DNA of 64,000 bases, taken from contig CAZHFW010000013.1 of assembly GCA_964531675.1 (NCBI GenBank), positions 1 through 64,000 on the forward strand, in the 5' to 3' direction. The notes under the pieces were generated by a model that saw nothing but the letters and a program-made list of their open reading frames with translations, was not told the origin of the DNA and made no database searches. Made by a program: the position numbers and the translations under genes. This stretch comes from CAZHFW01 sp964531675 (GTDB taxonomy: Bacteria; Planctomycetota; Phycisphaerae; Phycisphaerales; UBA1924). Below are positions 60,535-64,000 of this stretch, piece after piece; position 1 is the stretch's first letter; every line of letters starts with the position of its first letter.

Positions 60535-62787
60535 TCAGCGCAACACGCCCCTGAGCGAGGAGTAATCATCGGTCCAGACGGTCTTGGACTTTCCGATGGG
60601 CCAGAAGCTCCAGTCGGCCTTTTCGACCAGTGGATGGATGTACCGCTCCTTCCGGCTCACGATGATCCAGTCGGACATGTACTTGCCGTCGAGCTTTTCC
60701 GGATCGGGGAGCAGGTGGTCCTGGCGGTATGCAGCACGCATCCCGGTGCGATCGGCGAGTCCTCCGATGAGCGGGATGAGGTCGAAGAAGCGGTTGGAGA
60801 CGTGGAAGGCGATGATGCCGTCTTCGATGAGCTTGCGTTTGTAGAGCTCGAGGGCTTCGACGGTGAGCAGGTGCGTGGGGATGGCGTCGGAGCTGAAGGC
60901 GTCGACGACGATGAGGCCGTAGTGATTGTCGGGGGCCTGTGCGATCTTGAGGCGTGCGTCACCGATGATGACGTTCACCTTGGCGTCGGAGTCGCGGAGG
61001 TAGGTGAAGTAATCGGGGTTGCGTGCGATGCGTTCCATCGCGGGGTCGATCTCATAGAAGTCGAAGGTCTCGCCCCCCTGGCCGTAGGCGGCGAGGGTGC
61101 CGACGCCCAGTCCGATGAACGCGTAGTTCTTGACCTTGGGATTTCCCGCGACGAAGTCCATGACGTCGCCGATGGGCCCGGAGGGGTAGTAGTACGTCAG
61201 CGGCTTGAAACTCAGGCGTTCCTTGTCACCGGGCTTGTCGAGGGCCTGCATGCCGTGGCGCGTGGTGCCGTGGTCGAGCATGTGGGCGGCCTTGTTGGAC
61301 GAGAGGATGACGTCGTAGACGCCGAAGAAGGTGCGTTCGGTGTGGAGGGAGGTTTCCTTTCCGCGATCGATGCCCGACATGACCGCGATGAGACCCACGC
61401 CGAAGCCCAGGGCGTAGGAGACCGCCCAGCGGTGGAAGCAGAAGCAGATCAGCGTGGGGATGCCCGCGACGAAGATGCCCCGGGCGAGCTTGTTCTCGAG
61501 CTTGAAGCCGAAGTTGCGATCGAGCCCCACGTTGATCTTTTCGAGCGACAGGACGAGCACGACGCCGACGATAAGGGCGATGAGCACCGCGAAGGGCGCT
61601 GCGGCCCAGCGGAGCACCACGTTGGCGCTCGTGCGGCCCTTCATGAACCCGTCGGTCTCGCGCAGCAAGAGGGCGAGCGTCAGGACCAGGGGGTATTCGT
61701 AGATGCGGTTGAAGATGACGGGGGCGACGAGGCTGTTGAACACGCCGCCGAGCACGCCTCCGACGGAGATCAGGAGGAAGAACTCGGTCAGATGCGCGGG
61801 ATCGGGGCGGTCTTCCGCCAGTCGCTTGTGGCACATGAGCGCGAGCAGGAGGAAGAACAGCAGCTGGATGCCCGCCAGCACCAGGACGGGCTCGCGGGCC
61901 AGCGTCATCACCGACATCATCAGCGGGACTGCCGCGAAGGGCGCCCACTTGGCGTAGACGCTCGAAGGCGTCCGCACGGTCTCGGAGAACGCGACGATGA
62001 ACGTGAGCAGGTAGAGCGTCAGCGGAATGACCCAGAGCAGGGGGACCGCGGCGACATCCGTGGAGATGTGCTGGGTCACGCCGATCATGAGGCTCGAGGG
62101 CACAAACGCGAGCAGGATCCACTTGAGGCGGCGCTTGCGGTCGATCGGCTTGGCCGACGCGGGTGTGGGAGCAGCGGGCAGGGGAGCAGCGAAGCGTCCG
62201 GCACGCCAAGAGACCAGGCCGCAGAGCAGCGCCAGGACGACCATCACGCCAAAGCCATAGCTCCAGAGCCTTCCCTGCGCGCCGAGCTTGATGGCGGGCT
62301 CGATGAGGAACGGATAGGCCAGGAGTCCGATCAGGCTTCCGGCATTGCTCGCGGAGTAGAGGAAGTACGGATCGGAGGCCTGCGGATGTCCGGTTCGGCT
62401 GAACCACTTCTGGAGCAGCGGGCCCGCGGTGGACGTGAACAGGAACGGCATGCCGACGGTCACCGCCAGGAAGCGGAGCAGCGAGGAGACCGGCGACTGG
62501 GCCCAGGAGGCCAGATCGCCCGAGGGCATGACGATCGGCAGCATGAGGATCGTCACGCCCGCGAAGATCGCGTGGGTGATGACCTGGGCCAGGGGCTTGA
62601 GCCTGGTGCTCACCAGGTGCGCGTAGAGATAGCCAAGCAGCAGGGCTGCCTGGAAGAAGAGCATGGACGTGTTCCACACCGCGGGGCTTCCCCCGAAGAT
62701 CGGGAGGGCCATTTTGGCCGCCATGGGCTGGATGAGGAACAGCAAGGCTGCGGACGTGAAGATGGCCAATGCGAAGAGAATCAGCAC
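60535..62787 (-). CDS. Membrane protein fused to spermidine-synthase-like methyltransferase domain
   Basis: 750 residues, GTG start. The N-terminal half (about 1-460) is a multi-pass membrane domain with about 10-12 hydrophobic segments that resembles a major-facilitator or similar polytopic fold. The C-terminal half carries a spermidine-synthase-like Rossmann domain: YAFIGLGVGTLAAYGQGGETFDFYEID, VIIGDARL, LIVVDAFSSDAIPTHLLT. This two-part plan is found in many bacteria. Catalysis and substrate are unknown, and polyamine synthase activity should not be assumed. Confidence 0.9.
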   Translation of the reverse strand: MLILFALAIFTSAALLFLIQPMAAKMALPIFGGSPAVWNTSMLFFQAALLLGYLYAHLVSTRLKPLAQVITHAIFAGVTILMLPIVMPSGDLASWAQSPVSSLLRFLAVTVGMPFLFTSTAGPLLQKWFSRTGHPQASDPYFLYSASNAGSLIGLLAYPFLIEPAIKLGAQGRLWSYGFGVMVVLALLCGLVSWRAGRFAAPLPAAPTPASAKPIDRKRRLKWILLAFVPSSLMIGVTQHISTDVAAVPLLWVIPLTLYLLTFIVAFSETVRTPSSVYAKWAPFAAVPLMMSVMTLAREPVLVLAGIQLLFFLLLALMCHKRLAEDRPDPAHLTEFFLLISVGGVLGGVFNSLVAPVIFNRIYEYPLVLTLALLLRETDGFMKGRTSANVVLRWAAAPFAVLIALIVGVVLVLSLEKINVGLDRNFGFKLENKLARGIFVAGIPTLICFCFHRWAVSYALGFGVGLIAVMSGIDRGKETSLHTERTFFGVYDVILSSNKAAHMLDHGTTRHGMQALDKPGDKERLSFKPLTYYYPSGPIGDVMDFVAGNPKVKNYAFIGLGVGTLAAYGQGGETFDFYEIDPAMERIARNPDYFTYLRDSDAKVNVIIGDARLKIAQAPDNHYGLIVVDAFSSDAIPTHLLTVEALELYKRKLIEDGIIAFHVSNRFFDLIPLIGGLADRTGMRAAYRQDHLLPDPEKLDGKYMSDWIIVSRKERYIHPLVEKADWSFWPIGKSKTVWTDDYSSLRGVLR

Positions 62788-62853
62788 GGCGGAGAGGATA
62801 CCGCAAGAGGGTCCGCCAGCCGAGGGGGAGCCCCCCCACTACAGTCCCGGGTG

Positions 62854-63606
62854 ATGACCTCCCGATTTGACGCGGTGATCTGCGACATCGATGGATGCCT
62901 GGGTCCGGAGTCCAATGAGCCTCTGGACCTTGGCGCCTTGGAGCGGGTCGCGTCGTACAACGACCGGGCCCGGGCCAAGCCCGGATCGGCCCCCGGGATC
63001 ACGGTCTGCTCGGGACGGCCTTTGCCTTTCGCGGAAGCGGTGTGCCGGATGGTGCGGAACACGAGCCTTCCCGCGGTGTGCGAGAACGGCGTGTGGCTCT
63101 TTGATCCCGCCGCCAACGCGTATCTCCGCGATCCCGCGATCGCGCCCGAGCACATGCACGCGGTGCACGAGGCCAGCGAGTGGATCGAGCGCGAGCTGAT
63201 CCCCCAGGGCGTGGTCATCCAGCCAGGCAAGAGCGCGTCGATCTCGCTCTGGCATCCGGACACGCCCTTCCTGCGCGGGCAGATGCCCCTGCTCGAAAAG
63301 GTCTTTGCGGGGAACAAGTGGCCCTTCCGGGTCTCGATGACTGTCTCGTGGATCAACTGCGATCTGCAGCACATCAGCAAGTCGACCGGCCTGAAGCGGT
63401 TCATCCAGAAGACCGGGCTCACGCGCGACCGCCTGGCGGGCGTCGGCGATTCGGCCTCGGACCTGGTGATGCGCGATCACGTGCGCGTGTTCGCTGCTCC
63501 CGCCAACGCGGCGCCGGAAGTTCGCAGCGTCGCGGACTACGTGGCCAAGGGCCGTGAAATCGAAGGCGTGCTCGAAATCCTCGACTGGCTCACCACCAAG
63601 GCCTGA
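62854..63606 (+). CDS. HAD-superfamily phosphatase (type IIB, MPGP/SPP-like)
   Basis: 250 residues from ATG 62854. Motif I DIDGC (Asp11, Asp13), motif II in ITVCSGRPLPFAE, and GVGDSASDLVM as motif IV; a Cof/mannosyl-3-phosphoglycerate or sucrose-phosphate phosphatase-type cap lies between. The protein hydrolyses a sugar or small-molecule phosphate, which one is unknown. The start is 66 bases from the divergent membrane gene. An octamer array follows the stop. Confidence 0.88.
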   Translation: MTSRFDAVICDIDGCLGPESNEPLDLGALERVASYNDRARAKPGSAPGITVCSGRPLPFAEAVCRMVRNTSLPAVCENGVWLFDPAANAYLRDPAIAPEHMHAVHEASEWIERELIPQGVVIQPGKSASISLWHPDTPFLRGQMPLLEKVFAGNKWPFRVSMTVSWINCDLQHISKSTGLKRFIQKTGLTRDRLAGVGDSASDLVMRDHVRVFAAPANAAPEVRSVADYVAKGREIEGVLEILDWLTTKA

Positions 63607-63620
63607 ACCGCCTTTCCCTC

Positions 63621-63676
63621 TGTCGCTCTCTCGCTCTCTCGCTCTCTCGCTCTTTCGCTTCCTCGCTTTCCCGCTC
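63621..63676. repeat. Octamer tandem repeat, NNTCGCTY x7
   Basis: Seven consecutive 8-base units TGTCGCTC, TCTCGCTC (three copies), TTTCGCTT, CCTCGCTT, TCCCGCTC. It runs up to eight bases before the next ATG, between the HAD phosphatase gene and the BFD-like gene. Confidence 0.85.
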
Positions 63677-63684
63677 CCCCACCC

Positions 63685-63966
63685 ATGTCCCCCGACGATG
63701 AAGTCTGTCTCTGCTTCCACGTGACCTTGCGGAAGATCCTCGCGTACATGGCGCGCGAGAATCCGCCGGTGGCGTCGTTGATTTCGGAGTGTCTGGGCGC
63801 GGGGACGGGTTGCATGTGGTGTGTGCCGTTCTTGAAGCACCTGCACAAGCAGCACGCTGCGGGGGAAACGCCCGATCTGCGTGTGTCTCCCGAGCAGTAC
63901 GCGAGTTCGCGTCTGAAGTACAAGGAAACCAGCGAGCGCGATCCGGATGTGGTGGACGGCGCATGA
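63685..63966 (+). CDS. BFD-like [2Fe-2S]-binding protein
   Basis: 93 residues. CLC (Cys8, Cys10) and CMWC (Cys43, Cys46) with a 32-residue gap form a CxC-x32-CxxC cluster, and GAGTGCMWC is the signature of bacterioferritin-associated ferredoxin-type domains. These transfer electrons to or mobilise iron from partner proteins. Bacterioferritin is not in the window. Starts immediately after the octamer array; no separate ribosome-binding site is seen in the pyrimidine-rich leader. Confidence 0.88.
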   Translation: MSPDDEVCLCFHVTLRKILAYMARENPPVASLISECLGAGTGCMWCVPFLKHLHKQHAAGETPDLRVSPEQYASSRLKYKETSERDPDVVDGA

Positions 63967-64000
63967 GGCGCGTTCAGACCGCGTGGGGATCAGGCAATCA

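Noticed and set aside
60535..62787. Annotation as spermidine synthase
   Set aside because: The Rossmann part is related, but the large membrane fusion means that polyamine synthesis cannot be assumed.
59290..62850. 1438-codon plus-strand frame leading into the HAD phosphatase
   Set aside because: Antisense to aroC and the membrane/spermidine-synthase-like gene, both of which carry clear family motifs. Only the last 250 codons (62854 on) are believed.

Overview
The window is high-GC, densely coded bacterial chromosome that reads as a planctomycete, most likely of the Phycisphaerae/Phycisphaerales type. Clues are the pseudopilin-like proteins with a strong FTLIELLVVIAIIALLIG N-terminus followed by long secreted domains, PEP-CTERM-like tails of the form PAPxGA...GRRRR, a dockerin-like tail ending in GC, tandem DUF1080 domains, DUF5703-type hydrolases and small Cys4 zinc-ribbon membrane proteins. 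The lineage call is inference from protein style. No rRNA, tRNA, CRISPR array or prophage was recognised.

Layout. 1-8.4 kb: stress and redox genes (partial SDR, Ohr, nitroreductase), a secreted EF-hand plus calpain-like protease, PgeF, a double-DUF1080 hydrolase, a Pro-rich secreted protein, a Ycf48-like propeller and an SUI1 factor. 8.4-20.4 kb: a DUF5703 hydrolase, secreted and sorting-signal proteins, a sigma factor overlapping a membrane protein, a DadA-like oxidase, a glycine-rich PGRS-like protein and NrdR. 20.3-24.9 kb: repeat-rich, with an orphan CoA-transferase alpha subunit, an HUH (RAYT-like) transposase with REP-like palindromes, SIMPL, and an M19 dipeptidase. 25-29 kb: a haem-binding chemoreceptor and a GH15 glucoamylase. 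29.5-34.7 kb: a tandem triplication of a two-gene cassette, each with a pseudopilin-like protein and a small single-pass membrane protein, interrupted by a decayed dockerin-like reading frame. 34.7-41.4 kb: FliN, an ECF sigma/anti-sigma pair, a B12-fold protein, a menaquinone/ubiquinone methyltransferase and an M48 protease. 41.4-51.6 kb: REP-like cluster, PurM with an unusual insertion, YbjQ, DinB, SDR, zinc-finger protein, ABC exporter, TIGR01777 epimerase, FAD amine oxidase-like protein and a BtuF-like protein. 51.8-64 kb: GspD-GspE of a type II secretion/pilus machine, patatin lipoprotein, GNAT, a second sorting-signal protein, chorismate synthase, a membrane-fused spermidine-synthase-like protein, a HAD phosphatase and a BFD-like [2Fe-2S] protein.

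How the parts fit. GspD and GspE supply the outer-membrane channel and ATPase of a secretion/pilus system to which the three pseudopilin-like proteins could belong. Two loci have a sigma factor whose last bases overlap the start of a single-pass membrane protein, the usual arrangement for ECF sigma control. The most unusual structures are the triplicated pseudopilin cassette, three families of dispersed palindromes with compensatory changes (one flanking the HUH transposase gene), octamer tandem repeats at gene borders, and the low-complexity insertion inside PurM.
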